A stretch of 54,669 nucleotides of DNA from Iamia sp035765045 (lineage in GTDB: Bacteria; Actinomycetota; Acidimicrobiia; Acidimicrobiales; Iamiaceae): positions 1 to 54,669 of the forward strand of contig DASTYI010000076.1 of assembly GCA_035765045.1 (NCBI GenBank), given 5' to 3'. The position numbers were made by a program, and so were the translations under genes. Shown here one piece after another: positions 30,291 through 38,535 of this stretch (position 1 is the first letter of the stretch; each line of letters starts with the position of its first letter). The notes below the pieces were generated by a model. It saw nothing but the letters and a program-made list of their open reading frames with translations. It had not been told where the DNA came from and searched no databases.

Positions 30291-31711
30291 AGCGTCGTGA
30301 GGAGGTGCTCGGCGTTGCGGGCGGCGAGGGCCATGATCCCGGCCTGGGGGTTGACGCCGGGGGCGTCGGGCAGCAGCGAGGCGTCGGCCACGTGGAGGTT
30401 GGCGAAGCCGTGGACCCGGCCGAAGCTGTCGGTGCCGGTGCGGCTCCGGTCCTCGCCCATGCGCACGCTGGAGGTGAGGTGGATCGTCATCAGGTTGGCG
30501 GTGGCCGGGGTGGTGGCGTCCCACCAGCGGCCGAGGTCGGCCGGCCCCCGGGCCACGCCGGCGCCGACGACCGACGGGTACAGCTCGGTGGCGCCGGCGG
30601 CCAGCATCAGCTCGGCCAGGTGGAGCAGGCCCCGGGTCAGCCGGCTCATGTCGCCGGGGGTCAGCCGGTAGGTGACGACCGGGGTGGCGAGGCCGGGGAC
30701 GGCCAGCACCAGGCCCGAGCCCTCGCTGCGGATGGCGGCGTAGTAGACGCCGACGTTCTCCCAGTCCTCCAGCGCCTCGGCGTAGGGCTCGCCCGACTCG
30801 GCCAGCGCCATGGCCACGTGGCCCCGTCGGCTAATCGACCCGCCCAGGGTGAGGTGGGGCGAGAAGTCGGTGATGCGGTGCATCGGGATGTCGCCGTGGT
30901 CGATCGGGTACGGGAACCGGGCCGCGATCTTGATCGTGGGGTGGAGCTTGAGGCCCCGGCCGATCCGGCGGCGCACGCCGCTCCGCTGGAGCAGGGCCGG
31001 CGTCTGGATGGCGCCCCCGCAGACGACGACGTGGTCGGCGTCGATGTGGAGGTCCTCGACGGTGCCGTCGGGGCGGGTGCGCCGAGCCACGACGCCGGTG
31101 ACCCGGGGGGCCGAGCCCACGAGGCGGCGGACCCGGGTGTCGGGGAGGATCTCGGCCCCGGCGGCGACGGCCCGGGGGATCAGGGTGCGGGCCATCGTCT
31201 GCTTGGTGCCCCGGCCCTTCTCGTCGTAGGCGAAGACGCGGGGGAACTCGGTCGAGCGCCAGCCGATCTTGGCCGCCCCCTCCTCGAGCAGGCCCGAGCT
31301 GCGGGGCGGGGCGCCGGGCACGGTCGACACGCTGACGTCGCCCTCGACGGCGGCGGCGTACCGGTCGAGGACCTCGGGGGTGAACTCGTCGATGCGGTAC
31401 CGCTGGCGCCAGTCCTCGGTCAGGTAGGTGGGGAGCCGGTGCCAGAGGCCGCTGTTGATCTCGGTGCTACCGCCGACGCAGCGGCCCTCGGCGTAGGCGA
31501 TCGGGGGCGCCCCGAGGGCCCCGGCCGGGCCCCGGTGGCGGTACTGCGTCGCCATCTCCTCGATCGAGAACGGGGCGTGGGTGCCGGGCTCGACCCAGGG
31601 GCCCTCCTCGACCACCGTGACCTGGCGCCCGGCCTCGGCCAGCCGGCAGGCGACGGTGGCCCCGCCGGCACCCGACCCGACGACGAGGACCTCGGTGGCG
31701 AGACGGCTCAC
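30287..31711 (-). CDS. GMC-family FAD oxidoreductase
   Basis: 474 residues. N-terminal FAD loop VLVVGSGAGGATVACRLAEAG, AEGRCVGGSTEINSGLWHRLP (flavin contact), VVVCGGAIQTPALLQRSGV, and the C-terminal TDSFGRVHGFANLHVADASLLPDAPGVNPQAGIMALAARNAEHL, all GMC hallmarks. In its C-terminal third GMC enzymes carry an active-site His (here near MTIHLTSSVRMGED) and an Asn near NPQ. The substrate is likely an alcohol or sterol, not defined. GTG 31711 overlaps the upstream stop (GTGA). Longer starts run through that gene and are rejected. Confidence 0.88.
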   Translation of the reverse strand: MSRLATEVLVVGSGAGGATVACRLAEAGRQVTVVEEGPWVEPGTHAPFSIEEMATQYRHRGPAGALGAPPIAYAEGRCVGGSTEINSGLWHRLPTYLTEDWRQRYRIDEFTPEVLDRYAAAVEGDVSVSTVPGAPPRSSGLLEEGAAKIGWRSTEFPRVFAYDEKGRGTKQTMARTLIPRAVAAGAEILPDTRVRRLVGSAPRVTGVVARRTRPDGTVEDLHIDADHVVVCGGAIQTPALLQRSGVRRRIGRGLKLHPTIKIAARFPYPIDHGDIPMHRITDFSPHLTLGGSISRRGHVAMALAESGEPYAEALEDWENVGVYYAAIRSEGSGLVLAVPGLATPVVTYRLTPGDMSRLTRGLLHLAELMLAAGATELYPSVVGAGVARGPADLGRWWDATTPATANLMTIHLTSSVRMGEDRSRTGTDSFGRVHGFANLHVADASLLPDAPGVNPQAGIMALAARNAEHLLTTL

Positions 31712-32046
31712 CGGGCGGCAGCCAGGTCGCGGGGGGCGGCGTCGGCGTCGAGCATCTCGTTCTCGGCGAGGAGCACGAGCGAGCGCAGGGCCCGGACCCA
31801 CTGGCGGACGAGCCCGATCGGGTGGCCGTCGAGCCAGGCCAGCTCGTCGGCGGCGTCGATCGGACGGCCCCGGCGGCGGGCGGTCGACCAGGTGGTGAGC
31901 AGGACGGTCTCGCCGGCGATCCCGGTCCGGATCAGCTCGGGCATCGCCCCCAGGGTGGCGTCGACGTAGTCGACGATCTCCCGCCGCCGGGCCGGGTCGT
32001 CGGTGCCGATCAGGGCGTCGACCACCTGGCGCTCGTACGGCAACAT
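31708..32046 (-). CDS. Small partner protein of the GMC oxidoreductase
   Basis: 112 residues. All-helical sequence (MLPYERQVVDALIGTDD, VDYVDATLGAMPELIRTGIAGETVLL, PIGLVRQWVRALRSLVLLAENEML). It has the size and position of small accessory subunits that precede GMC-type dehydrogenases, but I see no specific motif, so the role is inference. Leaderless: TAGAGT lies 7 nt upstream of ATG 32046. Its stop overlaps the GMC GTG. Confidence 0.75.
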   Translation of the reverse strand: MLPYERQVVDALIGTDDPARRREIVDYVDATLGAMPELIRTGIAGETVLLTTWSTARRRGRPIDAADELAWLDGHPIGLVRQWVRALRSLVLLAENEMLDADAAPRDLAAAR

Positions 32047-32053
32047 CCCTGCC

Positions 32054-32059
32054 ACTCTA
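32054..32059 (-). promoter_or_regulatory. -10 box of the GMC operon
   Basis: TAGAGT on the minus strand, 7 nt before ATG 32046. Confidence 0.5.
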
Positions 32060-32090
32060 GGACCCGGCCCCCGCGCCCCCCGATCCGCCG

Positions 32091-32135
32091 ACCTTGGACG
32101 GAACCCGCCGCATGCGGGGGTGTCCCGTCCAAAGA
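32091..32135. repeat. Palindromic repeat family D, copy 2
   Basis: ACCTTGGACGG / CCGTCCAAAGAT arms with an inner CCCGCCGCATGCGGGGG, close to the copy at 18249. It lies between divergent genes and just upstream of a -10 box, so it cannot be a terminator here. Confidence 0.8.
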
Positions 32136-32157
32136 TGGTGGGGGACGGGTGCGTGAC

Positions 32158-32163
32158 TACCCT
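32158..32163 (+). promoter_or_regulatory. -10 box, leaderless mannosyltransferase gene
   Basis: TACCCT, 7 nt before ATG 32171. Confidence 0.55.
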
Positions 32164-32170
32164 CGCTCCG

Positions 32171-32905
32171 ATGCGCACGGCAGTCCTGGTCCCGACGTAC
32201 CAGGAGCGCGCCAACATCGAGGACCTGCTGCGGGCCATCCGGGCCAAGGCCCCCGAGGTCGACGTGGTCGTGATCGACGACGCCAGCCCCGACGGGACGG
32301 CCGACGTCGCCGAGGCGGTGGGGTCCGAGCTGGGCCAGGTCGAGGTCCTGCGCCGGGCCGGGAAGGACGGTCTGGGCAACGCCTACCGGGCCGGCTTCGC
32401 CCACGCCCTGGCCCAGGGCTACGAGGTCCTCGTCACCTTCGACGCCGACTTCTCCCACGAGCCCGACGCCATCCCGGTGCTGCTCGGGAAGCTGGAGGAC
32501 GACGGCTGCGACCTGGTGATCGGGTCCCGCTACGTCCCCGGCGGCAGCACGCCCAACTGGCCGGCCCACCGGCGGGCCCTCTCGCGCTACGGCAACCGCT
32601 ACACCGGCTGGGTCCTCGGGCTCGACGTGCGCGACATCACCTCGGGGTTCCGGGCCTACCGGGCCGACACCCTGCTGGCCATCGAGTACGCCACCACCCG
32701 GGCCTCGGGCTACGCCTTCATGACCGAGCTGGCCGTCCGCATCCACGCCCTCGGGGCGACGATCGGCGAGGTCGCCATCGAGTTCCGCGACCGCGAGCGG
32801 GGCACGTCGAAGATGTCGGGGCGGATCATCGCCGAGTCGATGGTGCGGGTGACGTGGTGGGGCGTCAGGGGTCGGCTGCGCCGCCGGCGCCCGACCCGCC
32901 CCTGA
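32171..32905 (+). CDS. Polyprenol-phosphate mannosyltransferase (Ppm1/DPM1-like)
   Basis: 244 residues. GT2 fold that transfers mannose from GDP-mannose to polyprenyl phosphate on the inner face of the membrane. The product is the donor for GT-C enzymes such as those downstream. Motifs: LVPTYQERANIEDLL, VVVIDDASPDGTADV, GKDGLGNAYRAGFAHAL, the metal site TFDADFSHEP, GSRYVPGG, DITSGFRAYR, GYAFMTELAVR and FRDRERGTSKMSG. The length matches the single-domain enzyme without a fused acyltransferase. The 3' end overlaps the convergent GT-C gene by 41 bp. Confidence 0.92.
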   Translation: MRTAVLVPTYQERANIEDLLRAIRAKAPEVDVVVIDDASPDGTADVAEAVGSELGQVEVLRRAGKDGLGNAYRAGFAHALAQGYEVLVTFDADFSHEPDAIPVLLGKLEDDGCDLVIGSRYVPGGSTPNWPAHRRALSRYGNRYTGWVLGLDVRDITSGFRAYRADTLLAIEYATTRASGYAFMTELAVRIHALGATIGEVAIEFRDRERGTSKMSGRIIAESMVRVTWWGVRGRLRRRRPTRP

Positions 32906-34181
32906 TCCGCTCGACCAGGGCCGCCACCGCGGCGCCGGCGAGGACGCAGGTCATCACGTCGAGCGGGAGGCGGAAGCGGGAGATGCCGTAGAAGACGGCG
33001 CTGACGATCACCACGGTGGCGAGGGTGGCGGCGGCGGGGAGGAGGTCGGCCCGCCGCCGGCGGAGGGCGACGGCCCCGGCGATCGAGACCGGGATCAACG
33101 CCCAGAAGGTGTAGTAGCCGCCCCACGACGCCCACTCGGGGCGCCCCTCGCCCTGGTTGATCCAGACCTGCTGGTCGACCCGGTACCAGCCGAAGGTGCG
33201 CCCGAGACGGGTGTAGACGACCTTGGGGATCCGGCCCGGGTTCTCCCGCATGTGGTCGATGGCGGCGTCGCGCTGGATCTTCGAGGCCTGCGAGGCGTCG
33301 AGGCCCCGGCCGTCGACGTTCGCCTGGTTGAAGTCCTGGATGCACTGGATCGACCAGGAGCCGACGGTGTGGGTCCCGTAGGTGCGGGGGCAGTTGGCGC
33401 CGAGGAGGGTGAGCCCGTCGTTGGTGGAGACGAGGACCGGCTCCTCGAACTCGGTCAGGTTCCACAGCGTCCACGGGGCGACGACGAGCCCGGCCATCAG
33501 GCAGGCCAGGGCGGAGCGGACGACGCGGTCGCGCCAGGGCAGGTCGCGGGCCAGGGCGATGGCGGGGACGATCAGCAGCGGCAGCAGGAGGCCGATCTCG
33601 GCCCGGGCCAGGATCGTCAGCCCGCACAGGGCGCCGACGACGCCGGCCCGGAACAGGGTGGGGGAGCGGCGCAGCCACACGGCCCCCCAGAGCAGGGCGG
33701 CGATCAGCACGGTGGAGATCGACTCGCTCATCACCACGGCGTCGTTCATCCAGAGGTTGGGGTTGGCCGCGGCGACCACGGCGGCGGCGACACCGGCCAC
33801 CGTCCCGGCCAGCGAGCGGGCCAACAGCCCGATCACCACGATGGCGACCCCGCCGAGCAGGCAGAACGTGTAGCGCTGGGCCATGAAGCTGTCGGGGAAC
33901 AGCCAGCCGGTGGGCACCAGCGAGAGGACCGTCAGCGGCGGGTGATCGGCGACGTGGACGCCGGTGTAGAAGTGCGTGAACCACTTGCCGTCGGCTGAGG
34001 TGAAGGCCGTCGTGCTGTAGAAGAAGGCGTCGCCCTCGTCGGTGATGTCGGCGTCGTGGCGGAACGTCCGGTACGTGTAGAGCACCCGCCACGCCAGCCC
34101 GAGCAGCGCCACCACCCCGATGGCGACGACGCCCCGGTCGAGCCGGCGCAGCCGTGCCACCGCCCTAGCGGCTGTCGCCAC
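32865..34181 (-). CDS. GT-C family (GT39/ArnT-like) membrane glycosyltransferase
   Basis: 438 residues with about 9-10 membrane helices. The first extracytoplasmic loop bears ITDEGDAFFYSTTAF, an acidic residue position expected in GT-C catalysis, and FTHFYTGVHVADHPPLTVL. Later signatures (NPNLWMNDAVVMSESISTVLIA, STNDGLTLLGANCPRTYG) are shared with the gene at 47115, so the two are paralogues. It probably uses a polyprenyl-phosphate sugar such as the product of the neighbouring synthase. GTG 34181 overlaps the next upstream minus-strand gene by 17 bp. Confidence 0.85.
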   Translation of the reverse strand: MATAARAVARLRRLDRGVVAIGVVALLGLAWRVLYTYRTFRHDADITDEGDAFFYSTTAFTSADGKWFTHFYTGVHVADHPPLTVLSLVPTGWLFPDSFMAQRYTFCLLGGVAIVVIGLLARSLAGTVAGVAAAVVAAANPNLWMNDAVVMSESISTVLIAALLWGAVWLRRSPTLFRAGVVGALCGLTILARAEIGLLLPLLIVPAIALARDLPWRDRVVRSALACLMAGLVVAPWTLWNLTEFEEPVLVSTNDGLTLLGANCPRTYGTHTVGSWSIQCIQDFNQANVDGRGLDASQASKIQRDAAIDHMRENPGRIPKVVYTRLGRTFGWYRVDQQVWINQGEGRPEWASWGGYYTFWALIPVSIAGAVALRRRRADLLPAAATLATVVIVSAVFYGISRFRLPLDVMTCVLAGAAVAALVERIRGGSGAGGAADP

Positions 34182-35733
34182 CGCGCTGGGACTTGGCCGC
34201 GTCGATGACCTCGCGCTTGATCACGGGGGCGTCACGACCGGTGCCGTGGCTGCCCGGGACCCGCTCCTGGGGCTCCACCGGCACCGACTCCTCGTGGTAC
34301 TCCTCCTCCACGTTGACCTCCCACACGTCGTGGGTGGTGCCGGTGGTGATGTTCTCGACGGTCAGCATCGCCGTGAACATCGAGTGGTCCTGGTTGTTGT
34401 ACCGGAACATGCCGTTGCGCCCGACCGGGTGCACGTTGGGGGCGTTCTCGGCCAGCCAGCCCCGGAGGATGTCGACGTTGGCGCGGTACCGGTCGTCGTA
34501 GATCGGGTACGCCTTGGGCTGGCGCACGACGTAGCCCTCGCGGATCTCCGAGATGTGGGCCAGGCCCAGGGTCTCGAGCTCCTCCTTGGCCCGTTGGACG
34601 AGATCCTCGTCGGCCATGTTCCACTCGTCGTCGCCCTCCCACACGGTGTACTCGAGGCCCAGCGTGTTGAACCCCTCCTTCACCATGTAGGGCGACCACG
34701 AGCCGAAGTTCTGGATCCGCATGGTGCGGACGCTCGGGTCGTGGATGTAGATCCAGTTGTCGTCGAAGTCGACGGTGGCCTCGGGCAGCACCAGGGCGAC
34801 GATCATGTAGTCCCGGTAGCGGAGGTCGTCGCAGGCGGCCTGGACCTCCGGCGGCACCGGCGGGTCCATGGCCTTGAGCAGGTGCGACATCGGCATCGAC
34901 GAGATGACCTCGGTGCAGGGGTACTCGGTCGAGCCCCCGCCCCGGTGCTCGGCGATGACGCTGACGGCCCGGCCGCCCTCGTGGCGGATCTTGGTCACCG
35001 CCGTCTCCATCACGACCTTGGAGCCCTGCTCCACGACCTTGTCGCGGCAGACCTCCCACATCATCCCGGGCCCGTACTTCGGGTACTGGAACTCCTCGAT
35101 CAGCGAGGTGATGTCCTTCTGGTTCCGCTTCGGCAGGATGGCGTTGACGATGGCGTTGCCGAGCGACAGGCCCTTGACCCGCTGGGCGGCCCAGTCGGCC
35201 GGCATCTCGCTGACCGGCACGCCCCAGAGCTTCTCGGTGTAGGTCTTGAACAGCGCCTTGTAGAGCCGCCAGCCGAACCGGGCGACCAGCCAGCCCTCGT
35301 AGTTGGTCTGGTCCTTGGGCGGGCGGATGCGGGCCCAGGCGTAGGAGACGACGTAGCCGGCGGCCTCGATCGGACCCACGTTGCGCAGGGCGTTGAAGGC
35401 CCGCAGCGGGTAGTCGAGGTACTTGCCCTTGTAGAAGATGCGGCTCTTGCGGGGCCGCATCAGGAAGTCCTCCTGCGGGAGGATCTCGTGCCAGAGGTCG
35501 TCGACCTGCTTGACCTTGGTGAAGAAGCGGTGGCCGCCGATGTCGAAGCGCCACCCGTCGCGCTGGGCGGTGCGGGAGATGCCCCCGACCATGTCGTCGG
35601 CCTCGAGGATCGTCGAGGCGACGCCGTGCTTGTGGAGCTGGTAGGCGGCGGTCAGGCCGGCCGGTCCGGCGCCGATGACCACGACCTCGTGCTCGGGGGC
35701 GGTGGTCTCCGGGGCGGTGGGGGTGTCGGACAT
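34165..35733 (-). CDS. UDP-galactopyranose mutase-like FAD protein
   Basis: 522 residues. N-terminal dinucleotide motif VVVIGAGPAGLTAAYQLHKHG, EADDMVGGISRTAQRDGWRFDIGGHRFFTK (typical of the UGM/protoporphyrinogen-oxidase-like group), YEKLWG-like YTEKLWGVPVSEM, PKYGPGMMWE, and C-terminal GRNGMFRYNNQDHSMFTAMLTVEN. It may rearrange or oxidise a nucleotide- or lipid-linked sugar for surface polysaccharide; the substrate is not known. The start ATG 35733 is preferred; an open frame continues upstream but lacks support. Operon with the GT-C gene (17-bp overlap). Confidence 0.82.
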   Translation of the reverse strand: MSDTPTAPETTAPEHEVVVIGAGPAGLTAAYQLHKHGVASTILEADDMVGGISRTAQRDGWRFDIGGHRFFTKVKQVDDLWHEILPQEDFLMRPRKSRIFYKGKYLDYPLRAFNALRNVGPIEAAGYVVSYAWARIRPPKDQTNYEGWLVARFGWRLYKALFKTYTEKLWGVPVSEMPADWAAQRVKGLSLGNAIVNAILPKRNQKDITSLIEEFQYPKYGPGMMWEVCRDKVVEQGSKVVMETAVTKIRHEGGRAVSVIAEHRGGGSTEYPCTEVISSMPMSHLLKAMDPPVPPEVQAACDDLRYRDYMIVALVLPEATVDFDDNWIYIHDPSVRTMRIQNFGSWSPYMVKEGFNTLGLEYTVWEGDDEWNMADEDLVQRAKEELETLGLAHISEIREGYVVRQPKAYPIYDDRYRANVDILRGWLAENAPNVHPVGRNGMFRYNNQDHSMFTAMLTVENITTGTTHDVWEVNVEEEYHEESVPVEPQERVPGSHGTGRDAPVIKREVIDAAKSQRGGDSR

Positions 35734-35849
35734 GTGGGTGGTGGGATCTCTCTCGAACGTGGTCCGGGGGGCCGTCGGGGCGCGCGCTCGCCCGGTCGGC
35801 CGACCGGACGAGGGTACCCGGCCGACCCCCCGGGACCCAGGACGGGAGG

Positions 35850-35917
35850 GCCGGGGTTGCTGGCTGCGCCGCTCGCTCCGCTCGCCGGGGTTGCTGGCTG
35901 CGCCGCTCGCTCCGCTC
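35850..35917 (+). repeat. 34-bp tandem duplication
   Basis: Two exact adjacent copies (35850-35883 and 35884-35917), each ending in CGCTCGCTCCGCTC, a relative of the repeat at 22288. In the intergenic region before the acyltransferase gene. Confidence 0.9.
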
Positions 35918-35934
35918 GCCGGCGGGGACGCCGG

Positions 35935-35940
35935 TAACGT
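35935..35940 (+). promoter_or_regulatory. -10 box, near-leaderless acyltransferase gene
   Basis: TAACGT, 10 nt before ATG 35951. Confidence 0.45.
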
Positions 35941-35950
35941 CGCCGTCGCC

Positions 35951-38131
35951 ATGGCGAGCGACCTCCACGACGACGCGGCGGGGCGGCGCTCGCCCCGACC
36001 CCTGCGCCACGTCCCGGCCCTCGACGGGCTGCGGGCGGTGGCGGTCGTCGGTGTCATGCTCTTCCACGGCGGGGTGTCGTGGGCGCCCGGCGGCTACCTG
36101 GGCGTCGACGTCTTCTTCGTCCTCTCCGGCTACCTGATCACCACGCTCCTGCTGCGCGAGCGGGTCGCCACCGGGCGGATCGACCTGAAGCAGTTCTGGG
36201 TGCGGCGGCTGCGCCGGTTGGCCCCGGCACTGCTGGTGCTGCTCGCCGCCGTGGGCGTGGCCGCCCCCTTCCTGGTCGACGCCCCCCAGCGGGCCTCGGT
36301 GCGGGGCGACGGGCTGGCCGCCCTCGGCTACGTGGCCAACTGGCGGTTCATCGTCACCGAGCAGTCGTACTTCGCCGGGGTGCCCTCGCCGCTGCGGCAC
36401 CTCTGGTCGCTGTCGGTCGAGGAGCAGTGGTACCTCGTCTTCCCCGTGGTGCTGGCCGTCGGGCTGCGCTCGGCCCGGCGGATCCGCCCGGTGCTGGCCG
36501 CCCTGGTGGTGCTGGCGGCGGCCTCGGCGCTGTGGATGGCCCACCTGGCCGCCGGCCCGGTCGAGCTGTCGCGGGCGTACTACGGCACCGACGCCCGGGC
36601 CCACTCGCTGCTGGTCGGGGCGGTGCTGGCCGTGGCCGCCGCCCAGTGGCCCCTCCACCGGGCCCGCCGGCTGGTCGCCCTGCTCGGCTGGGCGGGCGCC
36701 GTCGTGGTCGTCGCCGCCTTCGCCCTCGTCCACGAGTCGGACCGCTGGATGTACCGGGGCGGCTTCCTCGGCCTGGCCCTGGCCAGCGCCGCGGTCGTCG
36801 CCGCCGTGGCCCTGCCCGGGGCGTCCGGCCCGCTGCCCCGGGTCCTCGGCTGGCGGCCGCTGGTGGCGGTGGGGAAGGTGTCCTACGGCCTCTACCTGTG
36901 GCACTGGCCGGTCGACGTCGTCCTCACCCCGGACCGCACCGGGCTCGACGGCGACGCCGCCTGGCAGGAGCCGGCCCTGCTCGCCCTGCGCACGGCGGTG
37001 GCGGTGGCGGCGACGGTGGCGTCGTACCGCTGGGTCGAGCAGCCGGTCCGGCGCCACGGGGTGGCGGGGCTGCGGATCCGCCTCCCCGGGCCGCTGCGGG
37101 GTCGACCGGCGACCGCCGCCGTGCTGGGCGGGCTGGCGGTCTGGCTGCTGTTCGCCGGCACGCTGCGCGTCCCCGAGGACGCCACCTCGACCGCCACCGG
37201 CCTGCCCCCGGCGCTGGCCACCGCCCCCCGGGGCGTGCCCGAGCTGCCCCCCGAGCCGGTGCCGACCATCCCCGAGGAGATCCGCCGGGTCGTGGCCGGC
37301 ACCGGGATCGACCCCGTGCCCACCGACCGGCCGGTCCGGGTGATGGTGGCCGGTGACTCCGTGGCCTGGACCCTCAGCTACGCCCGGCCCGTCGTCCCAC
37401 CCACGATCGAGATGTCGTCGGCCGCCATCCTCGGCTGCGGGCTCGTGCCCGGCAACGCCCTCCCCGGCGGCCAGATCGACACGTCGAACGCGTCGTGCGG
37501 CGACTGGCCCGCCTACTGGCAGGTGCAGGCGGCTGAGGCCCAGCCCGACGTCGTCCTCGTCCAGTACGGGGCCTGGGAGGTCTACGACCACCTGGTCGAC
37601 GGCGAGACCGTGCGCAGCGGCACGCCCGAGATGCGCACCCTGATCCGCGAGGGGCTCGACCGGGGGATCGGCGCCCTGCTCGCCGTGGTGCCCACCGTGC
37701 GGTTCGCCATCGTCGGGACGCCGTGCATGAACGAGCAGGACGACCGCCTCGGCGGGCGGGAGAGCGAGCGCAACGACGAGGAGCGGGTGGCCTGGGTCAA
37801 CCAGGTGTTCGCCGACTACGCCACCGACCTCGGTCCCCGGGCGACCTATCTCGACCTGGGCGAGCTGCTGTGCCCGCAGGGCCACTTCCGGGCCTACATC
37901 GACGGGGTCGAGGTGCGCCCCGACGGCAGCCACTACGGCGACGGCACCAGCACCCCGGTGTGGGCCTGGCTGGCCGAGCGGGTCGTCCCCTTCGCCCGGA
38001 CCCCCGTCGCCGCCCCCGACCCGCTCCCCGACCCGCCCCCCGCCGCCGCGTCCGACGCCGCCCCCGCCCCGACCGCCCCCACTCCCACCACGGCCCCCGT
38101 CCCCACCACGACCACCCCCGCCGGCACCTGA
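35951..38131 (+). CDS. OatA-like acyltransferase-3 with C-terminal SGNH domain
   Basis: 726 residues. About 10 membrane helices (AT3 family, PF01757): LRHVPALDGLRAVAVVGVMLFH, GVDVFFVLSGYLI, RRLRRLAPALLVL, RHLWSLSVEEQWYLVFP and a Y-x-LYLWHWPV motif near the membrane domain end. It is followed by a Pro-rich linker and an SGNH hydrolase-like domain with block I GDSVAW (Ser470) and block V DGSHYG (Asp658, His661). Such proteins O-acylate surface polysaccharide or peptidoglycan across the membrane. The C-terminal tail is Pro/Ala/Thr-rich. The hairpin array begins 6 nt after the stop. Confidence 0.9.
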   Translation: MASDLHDDAAGRRSPRPLRHVPALDGLRAVAVVGVMLFHGGVSWAPGGYLGVDVFFVLSGYLITTLLLRERVATGRIDLKQFWVRRLRRLAPALLVLLAAVGVAAPFLVDAPQRASVRGDGLAALGYVANWRFIVTEQSYFAGVPSPLRHLWSLSVEEQWYLVFPVVLAVGLRSARRIRPVLAALVVLAAASALWMAHLAAGPVELSRAYYGTDARAHSLLVGAVLAVAAAQWPLHRARRLVALLGWAGAVVVVAAFALVHESDRWMYRGGFLGLALASAAVVAAVALPGASGPLPRVLGWRPLVAVGKVSYGLYLWHWPVDVVLTPDRTGLDGDAAWQEPALLALRTAVAVAATVASYRWVEQPVRRHGVAGLRIRLPGPLRGRPATAAVLGGLAVWLLFAGTLRVPEDATSTATGLPPALATAPRGVPELPPEPVPTIPEEIRRVVAGTGIDPVPTDRPVRVMVAGDSVAWTLSYARPVVPPTIEMSSAAILGCGLVPGNALPGGQIDTSNASCGDWPAYWQVQAAEAQPDVVLVQYGAWEVYDHLVDGETVRSGTPEMRTLIREGLDRGIGALLAVVPTVRFAIVGTPCMNEQDDRLGGRESERNDEERVAWVNQVFADYATDLGPRATYLDLGELLCPQGHFRAYIDGVEVRPDGSHYGDGTSTPVWAWLAERVVPFARTPVAAPDPLPDPPPAAASDAAPAPTAPTPTTAPVPTTTTPAGT

Positions 38132-38137
38132 CCCCCC

Positions 38138-38460
38138 GTTCTGAGGCGTGAGCGTCCCACCCACGTGGCCGTGGCGCCTCAGAACGGGAGGGGGACGGCG
38201 GCCGGGTTCTGAGGCGTGGGCGTCGCACCCACGTGGCGGTGGCGCCTCAGAACGGGGGTGGGGGACGGCGGCCCGGTTCTGAGGCGTGGGTGGTGCGCCG
38301 ACGTGGTGGTGGCGCCTCAGAAGGGGGTGGGGCGGCGGCCGGGTTCTGAGGCGTGGGCGTTGCACCCAGGTGGCGGTGGCGCCTCAGAACGGGGTGGTGC
38401 GGCGGCGGCCGGGTTCTGAGGCGTGAGCGTCGCACCCAGGTGGCGGTGGCGCCTCAGAAC
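38138..38460. repeat. Five-unit palindromic array, family C
   Basis: Five 48-bp units (38138, 38206, 38276, 38343, 38413), each with 11-bp arms GTTCTGAGGCG / CGCCTCAGAAC (one arm base changed in unit 3) and a CACGTGG-rich centre. G-rich spacers of 19-22 bp separate them (GGGGGTGGGGGACGGCGG type). The array fills the whole gap between the acyltransferase and the next gene. No cas genes and no unique spacers, so not CRISPR. Confidence 0.9.
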
Positions 38461-38520
38461 GGGGGTGGGGGTGAGCCGGGGCCGGGCCCGGGGAGCCCGT
38501 GGGTGGGGGGTGCCGCGCTC

Positions 38521-38526
38521 TAAGGT
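38521..38526 (+). promoter_or_regulatory. -10 box, leaderless gene 38536
   Basis: TAAGGT, 9 nt before ATG 38536. Confidence 0.5.
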
Positions 38527-38535
38527 CGGGGCCAA

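Noticed and set aside
30287..32046. Steroid oxidase or cholesterol oxidase assignment for the GMC protein
   Set aside because: Family markers fit GMC in general; nothing in the sequence fixes the substrate.
38138..38460. CRISPR array candidate
   Set aside because: Spacers are near-identical G-rich sequences, repeats are 48-bp hairpins, and no cas genes are present.
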